A stretch of DNA of 64,000 nucleotides from Pseudomonas sp. C1C7 (GTDB taxonomy: Bacteria; Pseudomonadota; Gammaproteobacteria; Pseudomonadales; Pseudomonadaceae): positions 186,001 through 250,000 of the forward strand of contig NZ_JABFMP010000003.1 in NCBI RefSeq assembly GCF_013359595.1, in the 5' to 3' direction. Shown one piece after another: positions 27,254-35,319 of this stretch. Below the pieces are notes generated by a model. That model made no database searches. It saw only the letters and a list, made by a program, of their open reading frames with translations, and had not been told where the DNA came from. The position numbers were made by a program, and so were the translations under genes. How positions within the stretch are numbered: the stretch's first letter is position 1; every line of letters starts with the position of its first letter.

Positions 27254-28402
27254 ATGAGCAGTAACACAGTGGCCGGCAATGCCCGACTGGACACCTCGCT
27301 CACCCCGCCTCAGATCCGGGTGACCGGGGACTGGACGCTCGCCCATTACGCCGACCTCAAGCACCTGAGCGAGAAGCTCGAAGGCCAATACGACGCCAAC
27401 ACTCGCATCGACCTCAACGGTCTGGGCGCCCTGGATACCGCCGGCGCTTCGCTGCTGGTGGAGCTGCTGGGCTCCGAGCGCCTGGGGCGCTCCGCCGAAC
27501 ACCCCGATTGCACCATCTCCGCCGCCGACCGCGCCTTGTTGCAGACGGTCTACCGTTCGCTGACCGACTTCTGCGTGCCAATCAAGGAGCCGGAAATCAA
27601 CGTCGGCATTCAATTGCTGACCCGCATCGGCCGCGCCGTGGACACGGTCTGGCAGGACACCCTGCAACTGCTGGGCTTCGTCGGCCTGATCCTGGAAACC
27701 ATCCTGCGCGGGTTGTTCCGCCCCAAATGCTGGCGGGTCACGGCGATGGTCGCGCACATCGAGCAGACTGGCCTGGACGCCGCGCCCATCGTCGCCCTGC
27801 TGACCTTTCTGGTGGGCGCCGTGGTGGCGTTTCTCGGCGCCACGGTGCTGGCCAATTTCGGCGCCACGGTGTTTACCGTGGATCTGGTGGCGTTCTCCTT
27901 CCTGCGTGAATTCGCCGTATTGCTCACCGCGATCCTGATGGCCGGCCGCACTGCCAGTGCCTTTACCGCACAGATCGGCTCGATGAAGGCCAACGAAGAA
28001 ATCGACGCCATCCGCACCCTGGGCCTGGACCCGATGGAGTTGCTGGTGGTGCCACGGGTCCTGGCCCTGCTGATCGCGTTGCCGATGCTGACGTTCCTGG
28101 CGATGGTCGCGGGGATCGTCGGCGGCGGCGTGGTCTGCGCGGTGTCGCTGGATATCTCGCCGGCGATGTTCCTGTCGCTGCTGCAACAGGACATCGGCGT
28201 TCAGCACTTCCTGGTTGGGATGGTCAAAGCGCCGGTGTTCGCGTTCCTGATCGCCGCCATCGGCTGCCTGGAGGGCTTCAAGGTCAGTGGCAGTGCCGAG
28301 TCTGTCGGTGCGCACACCACCTCCAGCGTGGTGCAGTCGATTTTCGTGGTGATCGTGCTCGACGCCGTGGCCGCGATGTTCTTCATGGAGATCAGCTGGT
28401 GA
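27254..28402 (+). CDS. MlaE-like ABC permease with N-terminal STAS-like domain
   Basis: Inner-membrane permease of an MCE lipid transporter. The 382 residues combine an N-terminal STAS-like domain (about 10-105, with LNGLGALDTAGASLLVELLG) and an MlaE permease (about 130-380). The permease carries LTAILMAGRTASAFTAQIGS and EEIDAIRTLGLDPMELLVVP, the ATPase-coupling loop. In canonical Mla the STAS protein MlaB is separate; here it is fused. The stop overlaps the next start (GTGA). It heads a four-gene operon distinct from the mla locus next to murA. Confidence 0.92.
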   Translation: MSSNTVAGNARLDTSLTPPQIRVTGDWTLAHYADLKHLSEKLEGQYDANTRIDLNGLGALDTAGASLLVELLGSERLGRSAEHPDCTISAADRALLQTVYRSLTDFCVPIKEPEINVGIQLLTRIGRAVDTVWQDTLQLLGFVGLILETILRGLFRPKCWRVTAMVAHIEQTGLDAAPIVALLTFLVGAVVAFLGATVLANFGATVFTVDLVAFSFLREFAVLLTAILMAGRTASAFTAQIGSMKANEEIDAIRTLGLDPMELLVVPRVLALLIALPMLTFLAMVAGIVGGGVVCAVSLDISPAMFLSLLQQDIGVQHFLVGMVKAPVFAFLIAAIGCLEGFKVSGSAESVGAHTTSSVVQSIFVVIVLDAVAAMFFMEISW

Positions 28403-29202
28403 GTCGTCTACACAGAGCCCCCACCGAGGCGGTGATCGAAGTCCGTGGGCTGTGCAATCGCTTCGGCCGCCAGAGCGTGCACGAGAACCTGGACCTGGAC
28501 CTGTACAAGGGCGAGATCCTGGCGGTGGTCGGCGGCTCCGGCAGTGGCAAATCGGTGTTGTTGCGCAGCATCGTCGGCCTGCGCCAGCCCAGTGAGGGCG
28601 AGGTGAAGGTCTTCGGCAAGAACCTGCCGAGCCTGTCCGAACACGAACGCTCGCTGGTGGAACGGCGCTTTGGCGTGCTGTTCCAGAAAGGCGCCCTGTT
28701 CTCTTCGCTGACCGTGACCGAGAACGTCGCCCTGCCCCTCATCGAGCACGCCGGCCTGAGCCGTGACGATGCCGAGCACCTGGCGGCGGTGAAAATGGCT
28801 TTGGCCGGGCTGCCACTGTCGGCGGCGGACAAGTACCCCGCCTCACTGTCCGGCGGCATGATCAAGCGCGCGGCGCTGGCGCGGGCCCTGGCGCTGGACC
28901 CGGACATCCTGTTTCTCGACGAACCCACCGCCGGCCTCGACCCGATCGGTGCCGCCGCTTTCGATCAATTGATCCTGACCCTGCGCGATTCGCTGGGCCT
29001 GAGCGTTTTCCTGGTGACCCATGACCTGGACACCCTCTACACCATCACCGATCGGGTGGCGGTGCTGGCGCAGAAAAAGGTGCTGGTGGCCGATGCCATC
29101 GATGTGGTCTCGGAAACCGACGACGCGTGGATTCACGAATACTTCCATGGCCCTCGCGGCCGCGCGGCGCAGACAGCCGCCCAACAGCTCAACGAGGTCT
29201 GA
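28399..29202 (+). CDS. MlaF-like ABC ATPase
   Basis: ATP-binding subunit of the MCE transporter, 267 residues, cytoplasmic. Walker A is GGSGSGKS (45-52). The signature LSGGMIKRAALARAL follows at about residue 151, Walker B is ILFLDEPTAGLDP (near 173) and the H-loop is LVTHD. The GGM[I]KRAALARA form is typical of MlaF-type rather than nutrient-import ATPases. GTG 28399 overlaps the permease stop by 4 bp, and the MCE gene starts 1 bp after its stop, so all are translationally coupled. Confidence 0.93.
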   Translation: MSRLHRAPTEAVIEVRGLCNRFGRQSVHENLDLDLYKGEILAVVGGSGSGKSVLLRSIVGLRQPSEGEVKVFGKNLPSLSEHERSLVERRFGVLFQKGALFSSLTVTENVALPLIEHAGLSRDDAEHLAAVKMALAGLPLSAADKYPASLSGGMIKRAALARALALDPDILFLDEPTAGLDPIGAAAFDQLILTLRDSLGLSVFLVTHDLDTLYTITDRVAVLAQKKVLVADAIDVVSETDDAWIHEYFHGPRGRAAQTAAQQLNEV

Positions 29203-29203
29203 C

Positions 29204-30142
29204 GTGGAAACCCGAGCCCATCATGTACTGATCGGCCTGTTCACCGTGATTGTGGTGGCAGGCGCCCTGCTCTTCGGCCTGTTCCTGGCCAAATCCAGCG
29301 TCGACACCGAGTTCAAGGACTACGAAGTGGTGTTCAACGAGGCGGTCAGCGGTTTGTCCCGCGGCAGCTCGGTGGCGTACAGCGGGATCAAGGTCGGCGA
29401 CGTGATCCAGCTGCGCCTGGACCCGAAAGATCCGCGCCGGGTGCTGGCGCGGATTCGCCTGGCCGGTGACACGCCGGTCAAGGAAGACACCCAGGCCAAG
29501 CTGGCGCTGACCGGGGTGACCGGCACCTCGATCATCCAGCTCAGCGGCGGTACGCCACAGAGCCCGACGCTCAAGGGCAAGGACGGCAACCTGCCGACCA
29601 TCATCGCCGCGCCCTCGCCCATCGCCCGCCTGCTCACCGACAGCAACGACCTGATTGCCGGCGTGAACGTGCTGATGCACAACGCCAACATGATGTTCTC
29701 CACCGAAAACATCGAACGCATCAGCAAGACACTGGAGCATCTGGAACAGACCACCGGAGTCATCGCCGAACAGCGTGGGGATATCCGCGTGGCCATGCAG
29801 CAACTGGCGTCGGTGGGCAAACAGGCCAGCACCATGATGGAACAGACCTCGGCGCTGATGCGCAACGCCAACGGCCTGCTCAACGATCAAGGCAAGGAAA
29901 TGTTCGGCAGCGCCCGTCAGGCGATGAAGTCCCTGGAACAGAGCAGCGCGACGATCAATCAGTTGCTCACCACCAACCAGGATTCGCTCAACAGCGGCAT
30001 GCAGGGCCTCAATGGCCTGGCCCCGGCGATACGGGAGCTGCGTGAAACCCTCACCTCGCTGCGGGCGATCTCCAAACGCCTGGAGGCCGACCCCAGCGGT
30101 TACTTGCTGGGCAGTGACAAGCACAAGGAATTCACCCCATGA
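29204..30142 (+). CDS. MCE-domain (MlaD-like) membrane-anchored protein
   Basis: A 312-residue protein with one N-terminal membrane helix (about 8-30) and a single MCE domain (about 38-118; ending in VTGTSIIQLSGG). A long alpha-helical region follows to the C terminus. The helical tail, much longer than that of E. coli MlaD, suggests a needle-like or tunnel-forming MCE assembly of the PqiB/YebT style spanning part of the periplasm. GTG 29204 is the start. The stop overlaps the lipoprotein ATG by 4 bp. Confidence 0.92.
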   Translation: METRAHHVLIGLFTVIVVAGALLFGLFLAKSSVDTEFKDYEVVFNEAVSGLSRGSSVAYSGIKVGDVIQLRLDPKDPRRVLARIRLAGDTPVKEDTQAKLALTGVTGTSIIQLSGGTPQSPTLKGKDGNLPTIIAAPSPIARLLTDSNDLIAGVNVLMHNANMMFSTENIERISKTLEHLEQTTGVIAEQRGDIRVAMQQLASVGKQASTMMEQTSALMRNANGLLNDQGKEMFGSARQAMKSLEQSSATINQLLTTNQDSLNSGMQGLNGLAPAIRELRETLTSLRAISKRLEADPSGYLLGSDKHKEFTP

Positions 30143-30759
30143 AGCTGACCCGCCTCGCCCTCCTCGCCAGCTTCACGCTGATGGGCGCCTGCTCGATCCT
30201 GCCCGAGCCCGAGCCGTTCAATCTGTATCGATTGCCGGCTGCGCAAAGCAGCGCCAGCCACGGCACGGTGCAGCGTTGGTCGCTGCGCCTGAACAAACCC
30301 CAGGCCAGCGAGGCGTTGAACAGCCCGAATATTGCGGTCATTCCCCAAGGCGATGTGATCAGCAGCTACAAGGGGGCGCGCTGGAGCGACCCGGCGCCGG
30401 TGCTGCTGCGCAATCGTCTGCTCGATGGGTTCCAGCGCGATGGCCGGATGACGCTGCTCAGTACCGATGACAGCAATTTCCAGGCGGACCTGGAACTGGG
30501 CGGCAGCCTGCAGGCGTTTCAGACGGAGTATCAGGGCACGGCCGCCAGTGTCGTCGTGCGCTTCGATGCACTGCTGGTGCGCGGCTATGACCAGCGATTG
30601 CTCGCCAGCCGCCGCTTTGAAGTGCGCCAGCCGTTGAGTGATGTAAAGGTGCCGGCGGTGGTTGCCGGGTTTGGGCAGGCCAGTGATCAGCTGACGGCGC
30701 AGGTGGTGGCTTGGGCGGTAGAGCAAGGCCAGAAAGTCGCGCCGCCGCCAAGACCCTGA
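30139..30759 (+). CDS. PqiC-like ABC-transport auxiliary lipoprotein
   Basis: A 206-residue outer-membrane lipoprotein. The signal peptide ends in the lipobox LMGAC (Cys18). The domain matches the ABC-type transport auxiliary lipoprotein family that includes PqiC, with SYKGARWSDPAPVLLRNRLL near residue 75. In PqiABC this component sits at the outer membrane end of the MCE tube. Its presence in the same operon argues that the system bridges both membranes. It is the last gene of the operon. Confidence 0.88.
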   Translation: MKLTRLALLASFTLMGACSILPEPEPFNLYRLPAAQSSASHGTVQRWSLRLNKPQASEALNSPNIAVIPQGDVISSYKGARWSDPAPVLLRNRLLDGFQRDGRMTLLSTDDSNFQADLELGGSLQAFQTEYQGTAASVVVRFDALLVRGYDQRLLASRRFEVRQPLSDVKVPAVVAGFGQASDQLTAQVVAWAVEQGQKVAPPPRP

Positions 30760-30785
30760 TTTATTGAGACTCCAATGGTGCTGCT

Positions 30786-30824
30786 TTTTGTGGCGAGGGG
30801 GCTTGTCGAAACGTCGCCACAAAA
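30786..30824. repeat. Degenerate REP, TGTGGCGAGGGGG family
   Basis: TTTTGTGGCGA and TCGCCACAAAA form an 11-bp stem around a centre that has lost the usual symmetrical core. It lies between the convergent lipoprotein and SpmAB genes and may act as a bidirectional terminator. Confidence 0.7.
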
Positions 30825-30862
30825 GCCCGCAGCCACAAGAGACAGCACTCACAGTGTTCTGG

Positions 30863-32092
30863 TTAACCGAAGAACCAGTAGCAGACGCCAATGGCGCCCA
30901 GCACACCCGCCAACTCCGCCAGCAACGCACACCCCACCGCATGCCGCGCCCGCTGGATACCTACCGCACCGAAGTACACCGCCAACACATAGAAAGTGGT
31001 TTCGGTACTGCCCTGAATCGTCGCCGCCACCAGCGCCGGGAAGCTGTCGACGCCCGAGGTCTTCATGGTTTCGATCAACATCGCCCGGGCGGCGCTGCCG
31101 GAGAATGGCTTGACCATCGCAGTCGGCAGCGCGTCGACGAAACGCGTGTCCCAGCCCGCCCATTCCACCAGATGACGAATCCCGTCCAGGCCGAAATCCA
31201 GGGCCCCGGACGCCCGCAGCACACCCACGGCGCAGAGCATCGCCACCAGATACGGCAGCAGATTCTTCGCCACGTCGAAGCCTTCCTTGGCACCTTCGAC
31301 GAAGGCCTCGTAGACCTTCACCTTGCGCATCGCGCCGATAATCAGAAACAGCATGATCAGCCCGAACAGGGTCACGTTGCCGAGGATCGACGACAGCCCC
31401 GCCAAAGCTGTGGCCGACAGGGTGCCCAGCAGCGCCATGAAGCCGCCAAGCAGCAGGGCGCCTGGAATCAGATAGGCCAGCACCACCGGGTCCCAGACCC
31501 GCAGGCGTTGCATGAAGGCCACGGCGAGAAAGCCGACGATGGTCGAGCAGCTGGTGGCCAGCAAAATCGGCAGGAACACCAGGGTCGGATCGGGCGCGCC
31601 TTGCTGGGCGCGGTACATGAAGATCGTCACCGGCAGCAGGGTCAGGGAGGATGCGTTGAGCACCAGGAACAGGATCTGCGCGTTGCTGGCGATGGTGTCG
31701 CTGGGGTTCAGCTCTTGCAGGGCCTTTATGGCCTTGAGGCCGATCGGCGTGGCGGCGTTGTCCAGGCCCAGGCCGTTGGCGGCGAAGTTGAGGGTGATCA
31801 GGCCAATGGCGGGGTGGCCGGGTGGAACCTCCGGCATCAGGCGCAGGAACAGGGGACCTAGGACCTTGGCCAGCCATTCGACGATCCCGGCTTTCTCGGC
31901 GATGCGCAGAAAACCCAGCCAGAGGGTGAGGGTGCCGAACAGCAGCACCATCACTTCGACCGACAGCTTGGCCATGGCGAAGATGCTTTCCACCATCGCC
32001 GCGAAGATCCCGGCGTTACCGCCCACCAGCCATTGCACCAGCGCCGACACGGCGGCCACGATGAAGAAGCCAAGCCACAGGCCATTGAGCAT
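30863..32092 (-). CDS. Fused SpmA/SpmB nucleoside-recognition membrane protein
   Basis: A 409-residue membrane protein joining two Gate/nucleoside-recognition domains. The N-terminal half (about 40-200) resembles SpmA (PEVPPGHPAIGLITLNFAAN, then GLDNAATPIGLKA). The C-terminal half (about 225-400) resembles SpmB (IETMKTSGVDSFPALVAATI, then QGSTETTFYVLAVYFGAVG). In Bacillus the two are separate spore-maturation proteins, but this host does not sporulate, so the name describes homology only. The transported substrate is unknown. It lies 165 bp downstream of gltP on the same strand, after a hairpin. Confidence 0.85.
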   Translation of the reverse strand: MLNGLWLGFFIVAAVSALVQWLVGGNAGIFAAMVESIFAMAKLSVEVMVLLFGTLTLWLGFLRIAEKAGIVEWLAKVLGPLFLRLMPEVPPGHPAIGLITLNFAANGLGLDNAATPIGLKAIKALQELNPSDTIASNAQILFLVLNASSLTLLPVTIFMYRAQQGAPDPTLVFLPILLATSCSTIVGFLAVAFMQRLRVWDPVVLAYLIPGALLLGGFMALLGTLSATALAGLSSILGNVTLFGLIMLFLIIGAMRKVKVYEAFVEGAKEGFDVAKNLLPYLVAMLCAVGVLRASGALDFGLDGIRHLVEWAGWDTRFVDALPTAMVKPFSGSAARAMLIETMKTSGVDSFPALVAATIQGSTETTFYVLAVYFGAVGIQRARHAVGCALLAELAGVLGAIGVCYWFFG

Positions 32093-32141
32093 CAGTCAAA
32101 TCCCCCAAAAGATGGGCGAATGATAGCGGGGTGGTCAGAAA

Positions 32142-32173
32142 CGACAAACCCCGGATTTGTCCGGGGTTTGTCG
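32142..32173 (-). terminator. Perfect hairpin between gltP and the SpmAB gene
   Basis: CGACAAACCCCGG and CCGGGGTTTGTCG form a 13-bp perfect stem with a 6-base loop (ATTTGT on the plus strand). It has only a weak U-tract on either side. It lies in the gltP-spmAB gap and probably ends the gltP transcript. Confidence 0.6.
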
Positions 32174-32200
32174 ATATGACTCAATCACTGTGGCGCTCTT

Positions 32201-32230
32201 TGTGGCGAGGGGGCAAGCCCCCTCGCCACA
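32201..32230. repeat. REP hairpin, TGTGGCGAGGGGG family
   Basis: A 30-bp palindrome, TGTGGCGAGGGGG and its complement, lies 28 bp after the gltP stop. The identical unit occurs at 51169-51198. Confidence 0.88.
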
Positions 32231-32257
32231 GGATCTGTTTTCCACAAGGGTTTTGTG

Positions 32258-33589
32258 TCAGTTACGGGAAGACTCAGCCGCCGGCAGCTTTTCCTTGCTG
32301 CGCCAGTGCGGCAGGGAGTTCCAGTAGCGCTGGCCCTTGGCCTCGTCGTACATGCCTTCCCAACGCGCGATAACCAGTACCGCCAGGGCGTTGCCGATCA
32401 CGTTCAGTGCGGTACGGGCCATGTCCATGATGCGGTCGACACCGGCGATGAACGCCAGGCCTTCCAGCGGGATGCCCACGCTGCCCAGGGTGGCCAGCAG
32501 GACCACGAAGGACACACCCGGAACGCCGGCGATGCCTTTGGAAGTGACCATCAGGGTCAGTACCAGCAGCAGTTGCTGGCTGATCGACAGGTCGATGCCG
32601 TACAGCTGGGCGATGAAGATGGCCGCGATGCTCTGGTACAGGGTCGAACCGTCGAGGTTGAAGGAGTAACCGGTCGGCACCACGAAGCTGCAGATGGCTT
32701 TCGGCGCACCGTAGGCTTCCATCTTCTCGATCACACGCGGCAGCACGGTTTCGGAAGAGGCGGTGGAGTAGGCCAGCACCAGCTCATCCTTGAAGATGCG
32801 CATCAGCTTGATCACGGAGAAGCCGAACAGGCGAGCGACCAGGCCCAGCACCATGAAGGCGAAGAAGGCGATGGCGAAGTAAACCAGGACCACCAGTTTC
32901 GCCAGCGGCAGCAGGGAAGCGAAGCCGAAGTTGGCCACGGTCACCGCGATCAGGGCGAACACGCCGATCGGAGCGTAGTTCATGATCATGTGGGTGACTT
33001 TGAACATGGCTTCCGATACGCCCTGGAACATCTTCACCAGAGGCTCGCGAACGTCCGCCTGCAGGCTCGACAGACCGAGGCCGAACAGCACGGAGAAGAA
33101 GATGATCGGCAGCATTTCACCGCGGGCCATGGCCGCGAAGATGTTCGACGGGATCAGGTTGAGGATGGTCTCGATGAACGCATGCTCGTGCTGCACTTCG
33201 GCAGCGGTCGCCTTGTACTTGGAGATGTCCACAGTACCCAGGGTGCTCATGTCGATGCCCGAGCCCGGGTGGAACACGTTGGCCAGTACCAGGCCGACCA
33301 CGATGGCGACGGTGGTGACGATCTCGAAGTAGATGATGGTCTTCAGGCCAATGCGCCCGAGTTTCTTCGCGTCACCGACGCCGGCGATGCCGACGATCAG
33401 CGAGGAAATCACGATCGGGATCACGATCATCTTGATCAGACGGATAAAGATATCGCCTGCCGGTTGCAGAACGTTGCTGATCCACCAGGCTTTCTCGGCA
33501 CTGAAATGGTTGAGCAGCGCACCGATTGCAATCCCCAACACCAGACCGATGAGGATCTGCCAGGCGAGGCTAAGCTTTGCCTTCTTCAT
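32258..33589 (-). CDS. gltP: Proton/glutamate-aspartate symporter
   Basis: A 443-residue dicarboxylate/amino acid:cation symporter of the GltP/DctA family, inner membrane. Motifs include the HP1 serine-rich region STASSETVLPRV, the NMDGT-equivalent GYSFNLDGSTLYQSIAAIF in TM7, and the HP2 region TSKGIAGVPGVSFVVL. The arginine in TM8 (IAGVDRIMDMARTALNVIGN) favours acidic amino acids over C4-dicarboxylates, which is why gltP is preferred to dctA. It is preceded by nearly 770 bp without a recognised gene. Confidence 0.87.
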   Translation of the reverse strand: MKKAKLSLAWQILIGLVLGIAIGALLNHFSAEKAWWISNVLQPAGDIFIRLIKMIVIPIVISSLIVGIAGVGDAKKLGRIGLKTIIYFEIVTTVAIVVGLVLANVFHPGSGIDMSTLGTVDISKYKATAAEVQHEHAFIETILNLIPSNIFAAMARGEMLPIIFFSVLFGLGLSSLQADVREPLVKMFQGVSEAMFKVTHMIMNYAPIGVFALIAVTVANFGFASLLPLAKLVVLVYFAIAFFAFMVLGLVARLFGFSVIKLMRIFKDELVLAYSTASSETVLPRVIEKMEAYGAPKAICSFVVPTGYSFNLDGSTLYQSIAAIFIAQLYGIDLSISQQLLLVLTLMVTSKGIAGVPGVSFVVLLATLGSVGIPLEGLAFIAGVDRIMDMARTALNVIGNALAVLVIARWEGMYDEAKGQRYWNSLPHWRSKEKLPAAESSRN

Positions 33590-34358
33590 ATCTTTACCCT
33601 TACTTCAGTTTGACTCGGACGGTGGCTCGAGCAGCTTCGCTTGTGGCGAAAAGTCGTGTGCAACCGCCCCCGTATAAGGAGCCCCGGAGCGCTTGTTATG
33701 GCTCTCTGGCAGGCGAAAAAAGGCGCAACTATTCCGATGCAAGGAAGCGACGTCTAATGCCGTAAACGCCTACCCTATGCCGAATCGGCATGAGGTCTTT
33801 TAGCTGAAAGCGACGTCGCAATCGGTTCGAATACGACATTTCGGCAGACATAGGTGCCGTGAACCGGCCATTACAGCGCTAATTGAGTATTTTTTGATCA
33901 GGCGAGTGAGGCGTGAATTTTGGGAAAATCCTGCGTCGCGCGCGACAAAATTCCCGCGCGGTTATGGCGTCTTTTCTCGATATACGGTCGCAAGGGAACG
34001 GCTGGAAAAAAGATTTCCAGGCGATGAAGGAGGGGTGATGGCGGGGTTCGACAGCAAACCGATGGATCGCTCTAATTCAACGCTTTGCGTTTACAAGCTC
34101 TCCGCAAGTTCGTCGATTCATGAACGACCAACGAACTTGCGTCGCAGCTTTTCCTGACCTGGTCCTTTCGCAGGTACTCCCTGTACCCGTAGGTCACTCC
34201 GCCCCTGAAACAGGCAGAACGTCCCGACCCCCTGGTCATGCGCCTGCCTTCCTCGGGTGGGCGCACTGGGAAAGAAGCGCGGTGCCTCTTTCTTTGTCAT
34301 TTATCCGGATTCCGTCCGGACGGCGGATAGATCAACTCAACTCGAACAAGTTCATTCG
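33590..34358. other. 769-bp intergenic stretch upstream of gltP
   Basis: No gene could be supported. It holds the gltP promoter region; a nested inverted repeat (GAATTTTG at 33914-33921 with CAAAATTC at 33946-33953, enclosing the palindrome GTCGCGCGCGAC at 33935-33946); and a structured GGA-rich stretch at about 34060-34330. Open frames of 60-87 codons here have rare-codon use and no ribosome sites, and I regard them as chance. Confidence 0.6.
34103..34141. repeat. 11-bp perfect inverted repeat
   Basis: CGCAAGTTCGT (34103-34113) and ACGAACTTGCG (34131-34141) flank a 17-base loop. It forms the edge of the GGA-rich region and could end a transcript from either side, but no adjoining U-tract is seen. 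Confidence 0.6.
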
Positions 34359-34520
34359 TCAGCCGCGACGGCGACCAAAGAAGAAGGAAGCAATGAACAT
34401 CACCAGGAACACGACAAAGAGAATCTTGGCGATACCCGTGGCGGTGCCCGCGATACCACCGAAGCCCAGTACGGCAGCGACGATGGCAATGATCAAGAAT
34501 GTAATTGCCCAGCTCAACAT
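34359..34520 (-). CDS. DUF1328 small membrane protein (YtjA family)
   Basis: A 53-residue protein of the UPF0391/DUF1328 family: [20 protein letters not shown], a glycine-rich [12 protein letters not shown] turn, then a second hydrophobic segment ending FFFGRRRG. Two short membrane helices with a basic C terminus are expected. A strong ribosome site (AAGGAG) lies 8 bp ahead of the ATG. Members are often stress- or osmotically induced, but the function is unknown. It lies downstream of a 95-residue membrane protein gene and two genes away from algB, as in related pseudomonads. Confidence 0.85.
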   Translation of the reverse strand: MLSWAITFLIIAIVAAVLGFGGIAGTATGIAKILFVVFLVMFIASFFFGRRRG

Positions 34521-34563
34521 GGTGATTCTCCTTACGCTTTTCTTTATTTAGAGGTGCTGCGTT

Positions 34564-34586
34564 CCTGGCGTATTGAGTGCGCCAGG
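34564..34586 (-). terminator. Hairpin between the 95-residue ORF and the DUF1328 gene
   Basis: CCTGGCG and CGCCAGG form a 7-bp stem with a 9-base loop. There is no U-tract on the minus strand, so it is a weak terminator or processing site. Confidence 0.35.
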
Positions 34587-34595
34587 TGTGTGAAC

Positions 34596-34883
34596 CTAGA
34601 ACACCCAGCGTTCCTGACGAGGCGACTCATCCATCGTCTGGTGTTGGTCGACATCCATCATTCGCATCGAATAGGTGTCGTCCATGCCGCTCCTGGCAGC
34701 GCTGAAGTGGGTTTGGGTCGGGTGTTGAAACGACACGCTTGGCCCTTCCTGCTGCTGGCTCTGTTCCCAGCGCAAAAATTGCTGACCGGCAATCAAGGTG
34801 ATCAGCAGCGCCAATACGGCAAACAGACCTTGCTGCAGATACAAGGGTGATAGCCGCAATTGGGTGGCACGTTGGCGATTCAT
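34596..34883 (-). CDS. Hypothetical 95-residue single-pass membrane protein
   Basis: I do not recognise a family. The product has a basic N terminus, one membrane helix (about residues 17-35, LYLQQGLFAVLALLITLIAG) and a polar Gln/Met-rich tail of about 55 residues. A good ribosome site (GGGAGGAG) lies ahead of the ATG. Its position between DUF1328 and algB suggests a conserved Pseudomonas neighbourhood, but nothing in the protein indicates a role. Confidence 0.65.
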   Translation of the reverse strand: MNRQRATQLRLSPLYLQQGLFAVLALLITLIAGQQFLRWEQSQQQEGPSVSFQHPTQTHFSAARSGMDDTYSMRMMDVDQHQTMDESPRQERWVF

Positions 34884-35319
34884 CCTGAAGCTCCTCCCAC
34901 TTTGGGGTAATCGGTTGAGGGCGCTTTGTTATTTGCCCTGCGATATCTGAGCTATTGCAGCCGGCGTGCCAGATTTTTTCTTCTAAAAAATCTTTATAAA
35001 TCAATTGGTTATGTTGATGGCGAATTGACTTTCGGACGCATCCTGCACGATGCGGCTTTTCGCGGTCGTGCGTAATGCACGATCGCCTGCGCTGTCGTCG
35101 CAATATTTTTGAATTGAGAGCAGGGCGCTGCTGTCAGAAAAAGATGCGGTCGGGCCTTTGATAAGTGTCTATCTATAAAAGGCTCGCGCAATCGAGGTCC
35201 AAACCGGCGTGGCGGGAGATAACTATCCTGTCGGCGCAGGAATGGATCAGAATGAACCATGCAACTTGCCCGATTTTTCCGGGACTAAACCAAGACCATT
35301 CATTAAGGAGCGTAGGAAA
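34884..35319. promoter_or_regulatory. 436-bp AT-rich control region upstream of algB
   Basis: The region between the 95-residue ORF and algB is unusually AT-rich around 34970-35010. It contains TGCACGAT twice (35044-35051 and 35076-35083) and an inverted pair TCGTGC/GCACGA (35066-35071 and 35077-35082). The first copy is part of a GCATC-N6-GATGC hairpin. An AAGGAG ribosome site precedes the algB ATG. I could not identify a sigma-54 or AlgU promoter with confidence. Confidence 0.5.

Noticed and set aside
33894-34157. 87-codon plus-strand open frame upstream of gltP
   Set aside because: Starts within an AT-rich promoter-like area, codon use is atypical, and no ribosome site is present.
34118-34300. 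60-codon open frame in the gene-free stretch before gltP
   Set aside because: Many rare codons (AGG, GGA, CTA, GTA), weak ribosome site and no known relative; structured RNA is a better explanation.
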